Positions 1 to 12,400 of a DNA stretch of 64,000 nt are shown here, piece after piece. Position 1 is the first letter of the stretch, and each line of letters opens with the position of its first letter. The position numbers and the translations under genes are program-made. The notes under the pieces were generated by a model. It made no database searches. It saw only the letters and a program-made list of their open reading frames with translations, and was not told where the DNA came from. This DNA comes from Metridium senile. Taxonomy: Eukaryota; Cnidaria; Anthozoa; Actiniaria; Metridiidae. The DNA lies in assembly GCA_949775045.1 (NCBI GenBank), contig OX459108.1, positions 14,221,711-14,285,710 on the forward strand, given 5' to 3'.

Positions 1-395
1 TTAGTCAATAAGCCAGTATAAAGAGATTCAATCAGTCAATCAGTCAGTCACTCTGTCAATTAGATAGTCAGTCAATCAGTTTGTCAATAAGCCAGTATAA
101 AGAGATTCAGTCAGTCAATCAGTCAGTCACTCTGTCAATTAGATAGTCAGTCAATCAGTTAGTCAATAAGTCAGTATAAAGAGATTCAATCAGTCAATCA
201 GTCAGTCACTCTGTCAATTAGATAGTCAGTCAATCAGTTAGTCAATAAGCCAGTATAAAGAGATTCAATCAGTCAATCAGTCAGTCACTCTGTCAATTAG
301 ATAGTCAGTCAATCAGTTAGTCAATAAGCCAGTATAAAGAGATTCAGTCAGCCAATCAGTCAGTCAAATAGATAGTCAGTCAATCAATAGTTTTG
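1..395. repeat. 79-bp minisatellite, about five copies
   Basis: The phrase GTCAATAAG recurs at 4, 83, 162, 241 and 320, an exact 79-base period. Each unit contains GTCA/GTCAATCA sub-repeats, and the last unit is shortened before the array ends near 395. The array lies about 35 bases upstream of the first visible ARFGEF3 exon, so it occupies the 3' end of an intron. No coding capacity is seen. Confidence 0.95.
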
Positions 396-429
396 CCATT
401 GACTAATTGCATTGTTTTGCTGATTTCAG

Positions 430-3400
430 ATGCTTCTCATCATTACTTGTTCAGCATCATGTGAAGTTCACGGAGAACACCTTATCAAAATTGCCGAGGT
501 AAATATTCTTACTTTGTTCTGATAACTTGTTCTCGAATACTTATTTTTGTCAAATATAATTATCGAACATGTAAATATAAAATGTCTGATTAATTGCTTT
601 TCACGATGATTTGTTCTGATAAGTTCTGATCACACGTTCTAATACCTCGTTTAGATATGTATCGAGACGTATACACGTGCCCATCAAAACGCAACGAAAA
701 CTGCATGTCGAGCAACTCTGAATCAAATGTTGAGTTCAGTTTGTCATAAACTACAAGAAAGCTTAGCAAGGACTACGGTAAGATGATAGAACTAATGTAT
801 ACTTTGTAATGATGATGAAGATGATGATGACGTTGGTGATGATGATGCATGATGATGAAGATGAAGACAGTAGCGATGATCATGATCAGTGATGACGATG
901 ATTGTGGTAATGATCAATAATGAAGAAGATGGTGTTGGTGATGATCATGGTGTTGCTTAAGATGATCGATGATGATCATGATGAAGATGATAGTGGTAAG
1001 CGGGTGATAATTATGTTATGAATGTGATGATGATGACAAAGACGTTGTTGATAATGGTGATGATATAATATATTATATGTGATCGTGATGATAATGATGA
1101 TAATGATTTTAATTGTCATTTATTTTCTCGACAGGCTTCAAAGATTGGAACCTCAGAAAACAATAGCGAAAAATGTAAGATATAATACCATAACTAAGAC
1201 AAAAATATAAACTTAATGTACAAATATGAAAACATATTGCTGACCAAAGTTGTTTCTTTTTCCAGCTACCAATGCTTTTGCAACGGACAACCACAAACTT
1301 CTCAGCTTAGATGTTGTATTATTATTAAAACATTTCTGTTTCCGTACGACGGCGGGGCCAAGGTGAGCAATATTCCTTTTCACAGTTTCGTTCGGTTCCG
1401 TTCAGCAAGTCGAGGTTCCCGTTGCTGCATGGCATGATAAATTATAGTTTTGCTATGCGCAACAACGCGAACCTCGACTTGGAACTATCATTCGTGGTCA
1501 CTGAACGGACCCGCCATTACAACAATTCAACATATAATTTTCCAAAAATCTTTGTCGCAATCAAAGCTACATTCAACACTTTGAAGCCTGCAAAGAATGT
1601 CGGTATTTGTTCTCTTGTTATTGATTTATATTTTGGTTGTACGAGTTTGTACTATATGATCATAACAAGTTGTTGCAGTGGTAGAATGATAAAACAAATA
1701 TGTCTGTGTGTTCTTTTCTGTAACTTGTTTTTGTTGTGCAGTTCTCCTGGTCAGCAGCCGAACCAAGCAGTGCCACTCTACCTCGAAGCCATCCTCGTCA
1801 TGCTTGGTAGCCTCTCCACCTTATTACAAAACGATAAAGAGTTTATTACCGTCATTTGGCAGCTGCTTTGTCCCGCACTGATTCAGCTCCTTGGTAGCCC
1901 AATAACGGACCTGAGCAAAAAGGGCAAATCCGTATTAGGTTCCTCAGAGGACATTAATCGAGGGGGCCGAGGAAGTGGGAGTTTTCCTAAGGCCTCTCCT
2001 GTAGTGGGACCTGTACCAAGGACCATATACAATATCGCCAATGAGCTCCTACGGCTTATAGGCCCTTTAGCGGCAATGAGACCAGTTTTGGAGTCACTGT
2101 TTCATAGAATTATACTGTATCCTCCCGCTCATCAAAGAACAGAAGCATTAAAGGCTTTGAAAGAGGTAACTTATTTGCAGTCATTATCATCATCATCATC
2201 GTCGTCATTATTATCATCATCGTCATCACTATCATCGTATATCATCATCATTATCACCATCATTATCATATCATTATCTTCATCATCATCATCATAATTA
2301 TATCATCACCATCACCATCATTATCATAATCATTATCTTCATCATCATCATCATAATTGTCATGAATATCATTATAAATATGTCATCAATCATCGCCGTC
2401 ATCTTCACAATCATCATCATCATTATAATGATCATTTTAATCATCGTTATGTTGCGATCATTATCATCATCATTATAACAGTGTCGACAATAACCTGATA
2501 TACCTATTTCTGTACAGATTTTAGCAAGCCCACAGAGATTATTGGATGCAGCAGGTCCAACGATTATTGATAAGGACAATCCGCCATCACCAGACTCGCC
2601 TACTGAACAGAAGAAGACTGATTTAGACTTACTGAGATTGTAAGTATCGAATTTGTGTTGGTGCATGAATAGATTCATCATTAAAATCACAATCGCTATA
2701 TGCTCAAAATATGTGGTAGAGAGAAAGCTAATCAAGCCTCTGGTGACCAGGGTACCACTAAAACCACAACTTTCTAACCAAACTCTTAACTTATTTCTTA
2801 TATTTCAGACTGATGGATGGAATTGTTGAGTCTGCACACTGCAGTGACAGTACAGTGGCAAGCTGTAGTGTAGCATGCGTAGTAGCATTACTAGGTTCAT
2901 TGGAGGACCTCAGCCAAGGGCGTGGCCTAAGTGACGAGCATATAGAGTTTCTAAGCCAAATAAAAGAGAATGAAAACTGGGAAGAGATGTACCAAATCAA
3001 AAACAAATACGAAAACGCGGCATCGTCCAGAGATGTCCCAAAGTTTACAGTCGCTGATGTAACGTTTGAAGAAAGTGATGGTAAAGGGAAACGAATCGGC
3101 TGGGAGCATGATTCAGATCAGCGACCAAGTCCCGAGGGAGATATAGGGACTGTAACCGAGAGGTTTATGAAGAGTGGTAATGTGTGGGAGACGAACAAAG
3201 ATGAAGAAAGGAAAGATATCAATGGTAGGATTTATAGTTATTATTTTGATATTTTAAAAAGAGCACAATTCATAGATCTACTATCCATCGTGTTCTACCT
3301 TAGTTACTGTTGCTACGTCCGACAAGCCAAATACGTTTTCTCAATATACAGCACGAATATACATAGATTGCTGAAAACTTTATAAGTCTGTCTTGGATTT

Positions 3401-6400
3401 TATCTATTCTAAGAGTACTCTAGGAATCATTCTCAAATCTACGATGTTTGTCGGACATTCTATATTCCAGCCGGAATACTGCGCAATTGTTTCATGTTCA
3501 CTCAAGCAAATTGTGGATCTATGAATTGCCAATACTCCAGTTTCATGCTATCAAGTACCGCTGTACTATATGACAAAGGGCGCATTTACACAGACTTGGC
3601 CTCGATTTGTTGTAAAAATATTAACAAATTACAAGCAAAGCATGAAAAAATGTTATCGCTAACAATAGAAAACACATTTGAATTTACTCTGAATTGAGGC
3701 TATCCCTGTGTAAATGCACCTTTTGTCAAACAGTACAGCGGTGCTAGATAACAGGAAACTACTCTATTGGGACTATCCCCGTGCAAATGCACCTTTTGTC
3801 AAACAGTACAGCGGTCAGCTAGATAACATGAAACTGTTCTATTCCCTGGTGCAGGAGGAATCTTCCTTTATTGAGCAGCCATGATATTCATTATCTATTT
3901 GTTTTCTGTTTTGCTACTTTGATACCGAGGTGACAGTGACAAGACTGCGCGCTCTATTCCCGTACATCCAACTATGTTTTGATCAATTCTAATTAGTCGG
4001 GCTAGAAGGCCCGACTCTAGTTTTACCTTTTAGCCAATCTATCTGTCATGTCGCGTATAGTCCCTCATGATGTTTTAGGAACGAACACAGGAAGCCCAAA
4101 GTAGAATTGTTTAGCCTCCTGTGTTGAATTTATGACTAGCCCGACTTCACGCTCATAGAGTGTCTAGTTGTGAAATACTTCCTTCATTCTATCCTATCTA
4201 TATCTATAACTATTTTTTTTAAAGGATACTTAATCAATTGTCTCACGATTGAGGTCATTGTCTTTTTTATCTTTCATGTACTTTTGTCTTTTTTATCTTT
4301 CATGTCCTTTGTTTACTTACTACAGCGTTTTGTGTTTTACCAGATGGAGAAAGCGATTCCAAAAGTGTGAGGAGCGTTCACTTTGCATCTGAAGACGAAG
4401 TCGCCATGTTTGAAGCTTACGAAAAGCAAACAGAACGTCAAGCAACCCAACGCACAGGGATCCCAAGACGGTCCAGTTCGCCTCGTAAAGCAGGGTCTAA
4501 CGGACGAACCGCTGTACGTCGCTCTCTCTCATTTGACTCCAAATCAAGGCCGAGCTCAATTCCTAGACAGACTGGTAGCGAGGCTCAGTCCCAGGGAGCG
4601 CAAGGTACTGAAGAGGCGCGGTCGCTAACGGATTTGGATTTATCGCCATATAAGGCAGTCAAAAAAGATATGGGACTTCCCTTAAAGAGGTCGAATTCAT
4701 GGACCGCGCTGACGTCGAATGAAACCTGGGAGCCTGGTAAGAGTGCTCCATCCTCTCGACCCAGTACCAGACCGGGAGAGGACGCCCAAGAATTTGTCGT
4801 GAGACCGCGAACGAATAGTGAGATACTGAACGCCAGGAAGACGTTTGTGGAATCAAAAGCTAATAAGCTGGAGGCGAGAGAACGGATGGAGAGGTCAAAT
4901 AGCGAGGACCGGTCCCCTGGCAAGGGACCACGCCCTATTTTAAGACGTACAAAGTCGGCGTCTGATTTTGATCGAAAACAAGACGTCAAGAACGGGAAGC
5001 CAAAAGGAATATTAATCAAGGCCAATTCCGTTGACTCGGAACCTGAAGATAACCAAAAATTACCCGTCAAGAAGAATGTCAGATCTGTTGTCAAGATAAA
5101 CGGAGTTTTCGTTACTAGGGGGACTGGAGTCAAGTCACCACAAGCAGCCCAACCACCACCTACAGCAAAAGTCGTACCAACAGTTGAGGCTAAGAAAGCG
5201 AGCGAAGTTAGGAAGAGTGTTCAGGAAAATGAGAAGGAGGGAGCTCGAAACTTTGCCCGTTGTCTTCTTGGTATTCTACCGTCTGTTCTCAACCTTAACG
5301 ACACCACAGCAGTCGACGAGGCTCTACAGCAGTTCGCATCGGACGTCTGTGAGGCTGTAACGTGTATGTCCTTGAAACGAAAGAATGTTCCAAACTTCGG
5401 AACGCTTCGGGGAAGATCGGATCTAGTCGATGAGGCGTCGGGAAAAGGAGCGACGTCAGATCCTCATTTCCCGATTCTCAACGCCGATGGTGTGTATTTG
5501 ACTGTTTATAAGACACTGGCTCTCAGCTTGAATTTATTGAAGAGTGGGCACTTTCAAAAAAAGAACTCGGAGCCTCCTTTGACACAGGTAACCCAATATA
5601 ACATCTTGAAAATGCACTGCTTTGCTAATGCAAATTTTCTCTCGTTCCAGTTTATTTAGAAGGTCAGTGTTGCGCGGCCACATTTTGTCTCATTGATTTA
5701 ACAAATTTGCCCCCTGAGTAAACTGGAACGAGAAAAAATTTGCATTAGCAAAGTAGTGTATTATTTATAACGATGAACAGTGTTTGATCGAGAATTAAAA
5801 TAAATAGAGAAGAAATAGATAAATAACATTTACATAAAAAGATTGAGATACATCCAATAAATAGAAACTAGCGAGTAAACTAATACAGGCTGCGTCGGTG
5901 TTTGATATAAACGATAAGTAATATAATGAAATTTGTAACACCGTAAAAAATGTTGACTTAACTTTACTGACGTTTCGAGCTTTAGCCCTTCGTCGGAGTA
6001 AAAGAGTTAGACTAAGAGAGATACTGAGTATAAATAATAATAGCCAATAATAAGTTAATAAAAAAACAATGTTGCTTTGTTGTAAATATTTTAAGCAACG
6101 AACTTAATATTCACGTTTTTCTTTTTAACAGAAAGAGTTCGTGGACAGTATCCTGGACAGCGGTGTCATGGTGGGCCTTTCTTCCGTATGGCTGGGAGAG
6201 CTGTATAGACTAGTGACCACGTACAATATACTTGGCAAAGCAGGCTACAAACCAAACGACACAAGCACCAATCGTGCTCTTGTAAGCCTTCTGTCTGAGA
6301 GTATTTTTAACGCCGATAAGGAGTCTGGGAACGAGGTGTTTTTGCGTCAGCAAGAGCCAAGTCAGTTGACCCCTGCTAAACGAGAAGGGACTAAATTTGG

Positions 6401-9400
6401 TCGAAAGGTTTTGTTGACCGCTTGGGACTCGGTACTAGAGGTGTTGTCACTGCCTTTGGAAGCCACTGCGTCAGGTAGGACATTAATCCATAAATAGAAA
6501 CTAGCGAGTAAACTAGTATAGGCTGCGTCGGTGTTTGATATAGACGATAGTTAATATAATGAAATTTGTAACACCGTAAAAAATGTTGACTTTACTTTAC
6601 TGACGTTTCGAGTAAATTCCATAAATAGATGGATGGTGGATGTAAAAAAAATACATGAATGTATAGATGGATGAAAGAATAACGAATAAACAAGCGAACG
6701 TATACGAATAAGTGCTTCAATATATGAATAATTTAAAGGAATGCCTCTTTACACATATTGTTACTTCACCTAAATAAATGAATGGATGGATGGATGGATG
6801 AATAATGAATGATGAATGAGTACGCAGGACTTGTAAATAAGTGAACAAACAAGTGAGCGAATTAGGGCTTCAATAAATGAATAATTTAAAGAAATGCCAC
6901 TTTATATATCTTTCTAATTAACCTAACTGACTGTGTGTTGTTTTCTAGCGATGGGAGGAAGCAGCAGTATTGCTGCCATGTTGGGTGGTGAATCAAAACG
7001 TGACCATAACAGAGAACGAGACACCATCTGTCTTAGTCTTGACGGGTTACGACGAGCAGCACGTCTATCATGTACTCTTGGTATCCAGACACGATGTGAG
7101 CTGGTCCTTGCATTGCTAGCTAACGCATCGTGTGGACAGGAAGGTGCAGCAGGAAAGCGAGCTAGACAGCAAGTGTTGTCAGGACCAGTTAAGCTTCATG
7201 CAGCACAAGTACTTAGTATGGATGGGTTACTTGCTGTAGGCGTGGAGTTGGGAAGCCATGCGCCTAAGTGCTGGAAACATGTCTTCAGGTAACAACATAA
7301 CATGTTAGAAGTCACTACTGATGAGATTTTGTTTTCTCTTTTTGATCCAATGGCATGTGATGTCACGACTGACGTCATTTTGTTTTTCGTTCTGATGTTA
7401 TGTCACATTATGTCACGACTGACGTCATTTTGTTTCTCGTTCTGATGTAATGTCATGTGATGTCACTACTGATGTCATTTTGTTTTCTCTTTAAGATGTC
7501 ATGTCATGTGATGTCACTACTATTGATGTCATTTTGTTTTCTATTTTTGACACAATATCATATGATGTCACGACTGAAGTCATCTTGTTTCTCATTCTGA
7601 TGTTATGTCACATTATGTCACGACTGAAGTCATTTTGTTTCTCGTTCTGTTGTACTGTCATGTGATGACACTACTATTGATGTCATTTTGTTTTCTATCT
7701 TTTTCACAATATAATATGTCACGATTGATGTCATTTTGTTTCTCGTTCTGATGTATTATCATGCGATGTCACTATTAATGTCATTTTGTTCTTTGTAGAT
7801 GTTGCTCGTATATCGCTGAGCTGGAGCGACAGCAATCAAGCCATGGATCCATAGATCCATCTCAACGAATCAACGGTGACAACTCATCGCCATTATCAGA
7901 TTCGTCGTCAAGCATATCAGACTATTTGAATGGAGAACTGTCTCCTAATGGCGAGAACCAGACAAGAACCAACGAGAAGTCAAACAGTAATGGTGGTATA
8001 CTTAGTAGTGCTGACGTATCAAGGGCTATCTTTGCTCTATCAGCTGCAGTAGATCGGCTGTTTGAACATGCAGCTAATACACTTCATATAGAAGCCTTAC
8101 TGTCTTTTCTACAGGTTAGTAGCTATGGTGTATTCTTAGACTGGTTCTTATCTGGTTCAATCTTGGCTTTGTTTGTTGACTTGGATGGTCGTTCATTTTT
8201 TGTTGATTTGTGTGATATTTGTTTTGTTTATTTTGTAATTTAATAAGTACACTATACGTATGTCTCAGTGATGTCTTTAACTGCTGTTGGATTTTATTTG
8301 CGCGTTTTTACTCTTGACTTGTTTGTCGTGGCTGTTTGCTCTTTGATGTGTGTTTGTTTTGTAAGAAACTGATTGATCGTTCTAGCTATGGTTGCCTATT
8401 GATTTCTTGATTGTGTTTTCTTTAAAAGTGAATTTATAATGCTTTGTGCTGTGTATTTTAATCTGGGTGTTATGCTTTCCTAATGTGAGAGGTGACCCTC
8501 GGGCTACCTGTTGAGTCTCTTGAGGACATGGAAACGTTTATCGATTAACTGCCATGTTTTGATCATGTTTTGATTATTTGTATGTATATAACTATAATAG
8601 CCTTTTAATAACTTAATATCTACTACCAAGAACCACACTTCATAATATTAAACTATTCAAAACAACCTGCGATACACTAACACCTCTTCTAATGTATTAT
8701 TTCTCCATACAGGCGCTCATTCAAGCCTCGCAGAAGCAGTTATTTGGTAGCACCCTAGAAAGCTCACTAATTCAGCCACTATCAAACCAATTAAATGGTC
8801 AACAGTCATCCAACTTTGCACCGTTACATTTATATCGATTAGCTGACGTCATGTTGAGAAGCGCCCGCAATGCTAACCGGCCATTACTACACCTAATGCG
8901 CGCATGGGCACTACTGTCGCCACATTTTGTAGAGGTAGGTTGCACTGTGTCATCTTAATCATCTTTTATGATATTATCACCATCATAATCACTCATCTCA
9001 TTATCATTTTTTGTCAAAATTTAAAAATAATTATTCGTACCATTTCTAAACAGTATCTTAGAAAGTTAGCTAGAGCAAATGCATTTAAACCATGAAATGA
9101 GAACAACTTGACACAATTATTACACTTATTATTTATTCTGGATAAATAGTAACAACAATGAATCACTAAATAGTGACTTGCTTGCTTGCTTGCTTACTAA
9201 TACACCCTTTGATTTTCTAGGCGGCATGTCACAGGGAGAGACACATAGCCAAGCTGTCAATCACGTGCTTACACGACGTCCTTAGTGAGTTTCTTATCAA
9301 TCGTAACGAGCTGCCACATTTCTGGTTCCACGAGGCTCTGTTCAAACCGTTTGAGAGTATGTTGGCGTTGGAACTGTGCGGCGAAGAAGAACAAGAACAG

Positions 9401-12400
9401 GTAAATAATTATTAATGATACATCTTTTGTTTTGATAGCATAAAATATCTTTGGCATGATGAACAATTCATTTTAAAGGCTTCTTTGCTTCTCATGATCA
9501 TCGATCAAACTCAGCCCTGATAGCGTGTAATTTGTTCCTTAGAATTTGAATACATTCCGTGGAATTTTGAAGTGTTTCAATTGTTTGATAATTCATTAAC
9601 TAATAAAATATTGTTGTTGTAACGAATGAACAAGAACCTTACACGTAATAGAACAGTTTCACGATGGCGTCATTTCACTACTTTTTAAAGATTTTTGATA
9701 TTTCAATAGGTTTTTATTTACCAAAAAAACGTCATCAGACATTAGTTTTTATTTTGTGATTTCTGATATTAGTGTTCCTCTTCCATTTATAGGCACTCCT
9801 AACACTCGCCGAACTCATTAACATTCATTCCTCAAGCATCAAATCAGGCTGGCGTCCAGTCTTCCGTGCCATACGCTCGGCCCATAATTATCAACGAAGA
9901 GAGGGGTTTGAGAACTACGAAAATGAGGCACGTCCTTCGCCCGTCTTCAGTATCGTCTCATCTTTCCTTTTGAATAAAAACCCGGCGGTTTTCGGCGCGG
10001 CGGCGGTTGAGTGTATTCAGTCTCTACTCGACTTCGTGCGTGGTACGTTGTACGAAGAGTCTACGGACGACAGCCGAAGTGACATCGAAAGTACGATAAG
10101 TAACGAGAGTATGAACATCGCCAACGATATGTGCCTGCCTGCTTTGGAACATCTTTCCAATATGTCTAAGAAATTAGCGTCTATTCATATTATGCCTTCG
10201 AGTTTAGTCTTCAACGGCGCTCATGCTATCACTTTATTCGATCTGCCTCAAGTTTACTCCGTGAATCAAAGTACCAATGGCACCAATGGCACAACGGGGA
10301 AATCAAACAACTCGAAATCCAAGCCCCACCCCAGTCCTAGCTCGGCAACAACAGCAGCTTCCATCACCGCCATCGACGACACCGGTGTCTTACGGGTATG
10401 GTACCTTCTCTTAGAGGGGCTCACAAGTGCAGTGGCATGTTGTCCCCGAAGATATCAGCCCCAGACTTTAGAGGTCCTATTTGAGATTCTAAGGTCCGTT
10501 ATTTCGGTCCCTGGGCCCAATTTCACGATCTATACCATCACTCACTTGTTGCTGCCCATGTTAAGGGAATGGGTCTACCGTGGCGAGAGGAATAGACATT
10601 ATTGGGAAAGTACAGCGGGTAACTTCAAGCACGCATGTGGACTGGCCACTGAGCTAATTGTAGAGGAGCTTGGAAGGTTCCTTAATGTTCAAGGTAGGCG
10701 ATACTCTAACCCAGGCTATCCTCTGTTTTTTGAAAGAGAATGGCACGAGTTTTATTTCTCAAAAAGCTTTGATGTATAATTTTGAATAATCTATTATTTT
10801 TTTAATTATTTTTGTGGGCAGTATATTACTTGAAAGATTTTTAAATTATCTTTTTATTGCATTTTCTGATAAGATTGATAGACTTCCAAAAAGTTCTGAA
10901 TTGAATTATATTTTTATACAACAAGAGCTTACTAAAAATTATTCAGCAACAACAACAGCATTAGCAACACTATTTCCATGTACATTATTTTAATGTTCTG
11001 ATTGGTTTTCAGGAGCATCTGACTGCGTGCCAGGCATGATCAAACAGAACTTAGATCTGCTGATTGACTGTGTGTCACAGCCTGTAGAGGGCATCGCTAG
11101 GCTTGGATGCTCTTGCTTGAGGTAAATTTGTACGCTATACATGTACATGACATGATATTAGGAGGTGTGACATAAATGAAATGGTAGAACATCACATATA
11201 ATAACTATTGACATGACATGACATGAAAAAAATGACATTGCAAGACATGGCATTAGGAGGTGTGACATAAAATGACGTGGCAGAATATGACATAACAACT
11301 ATTGAAACGTGATATGGCCTGAAATGACGTGACGTGATGTTACATGATATCACGAGGCGTGACACGACATAACATAAAATGACATGACATTGGTAGACGT
11401 GACATGACATTAGGAGGTGCGGTATGAAATGAGGTGACAGAATATATCAACTATTGAAATGTGAAATGACGTGACGTGATATTACGTACGGATTGTGACA
11501 TGAAATAACGTGACATGACATTACAAGACGTGACATGATATTACTAGATGTGATGTGACATTATGAGATGTGGCGTGACAATACTAGATGTGATATGATG
11601 TGACATGACATTACAAGATGTAACGTGACGTGACATGTACGGATTGTGACATGACATTACAAGACGTGACATGATATTACTAGATATGATGTGACTTTAC
11701 AAGACGTGACATGATATTACTGAATGTGATGGACAATATTGGATGTGATATGACGTGACATGACATGACATTACAAGATGTGACGTGACGTGATGTGATA
11801 TGACATGAAATTTAATAGTGTGAGATGATACAGCATTGTATATCCTGAAGTGACATGACATTAAATTTCGCGACGTGACATGATGGCAAGTCGTGACATA
11901 GATACATTACATTGCATTACATAACGTGATGTGACATGACATGACATGACAATGCATTACTTGACTTGGTGTGACATCGTATTCCGTGACTGGACATAAG
12001 ATAACAAGTTATTAAATGATATGGTGTGACATAATATGACATTACATAACAAAGCGTGACATGAAATTACATTCATGACAGTTAACCACAATACTTCGCA
12101 TCACATCTCAATGTTTTCCGCTAAATACATGGACACCTTTGGTTGACAAACCAATTGTTGTTATATCTACAGGCATCTGTTGCTATCAGGGGGTCCACTG
12201 TTCACTGAAGACCTCTGGCAGATTGTATGTGATGGCTTACAAGAAGCTGTTCAAGCTACATTGTTTAACATTAAGGACATGGTCACGTGCTTTCAACCAG
12301 GGTCATACAGTGTTAGTGGTGATGAAGGCATGATAGTCAAGATAGTAGCAAGACGAGAAGCAGTGCATGGAGGCTCGTTTAGAATGCAACAGGTTGCCGA

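Noticed and set aside
1..395. Possible CRISPR array
   Set aside because: The units are tandem 79-base repeats with no unique spacers, and the genome is clearly animal. Other arrays (24690, 7300) fail for the same reason.
1422..2297. A 291-codon + frame ending in a poly-Ser run
   Set aside because: Only 1742-2165 is exon. The left part is intron and the Ser run is the translated (TCA)n array.
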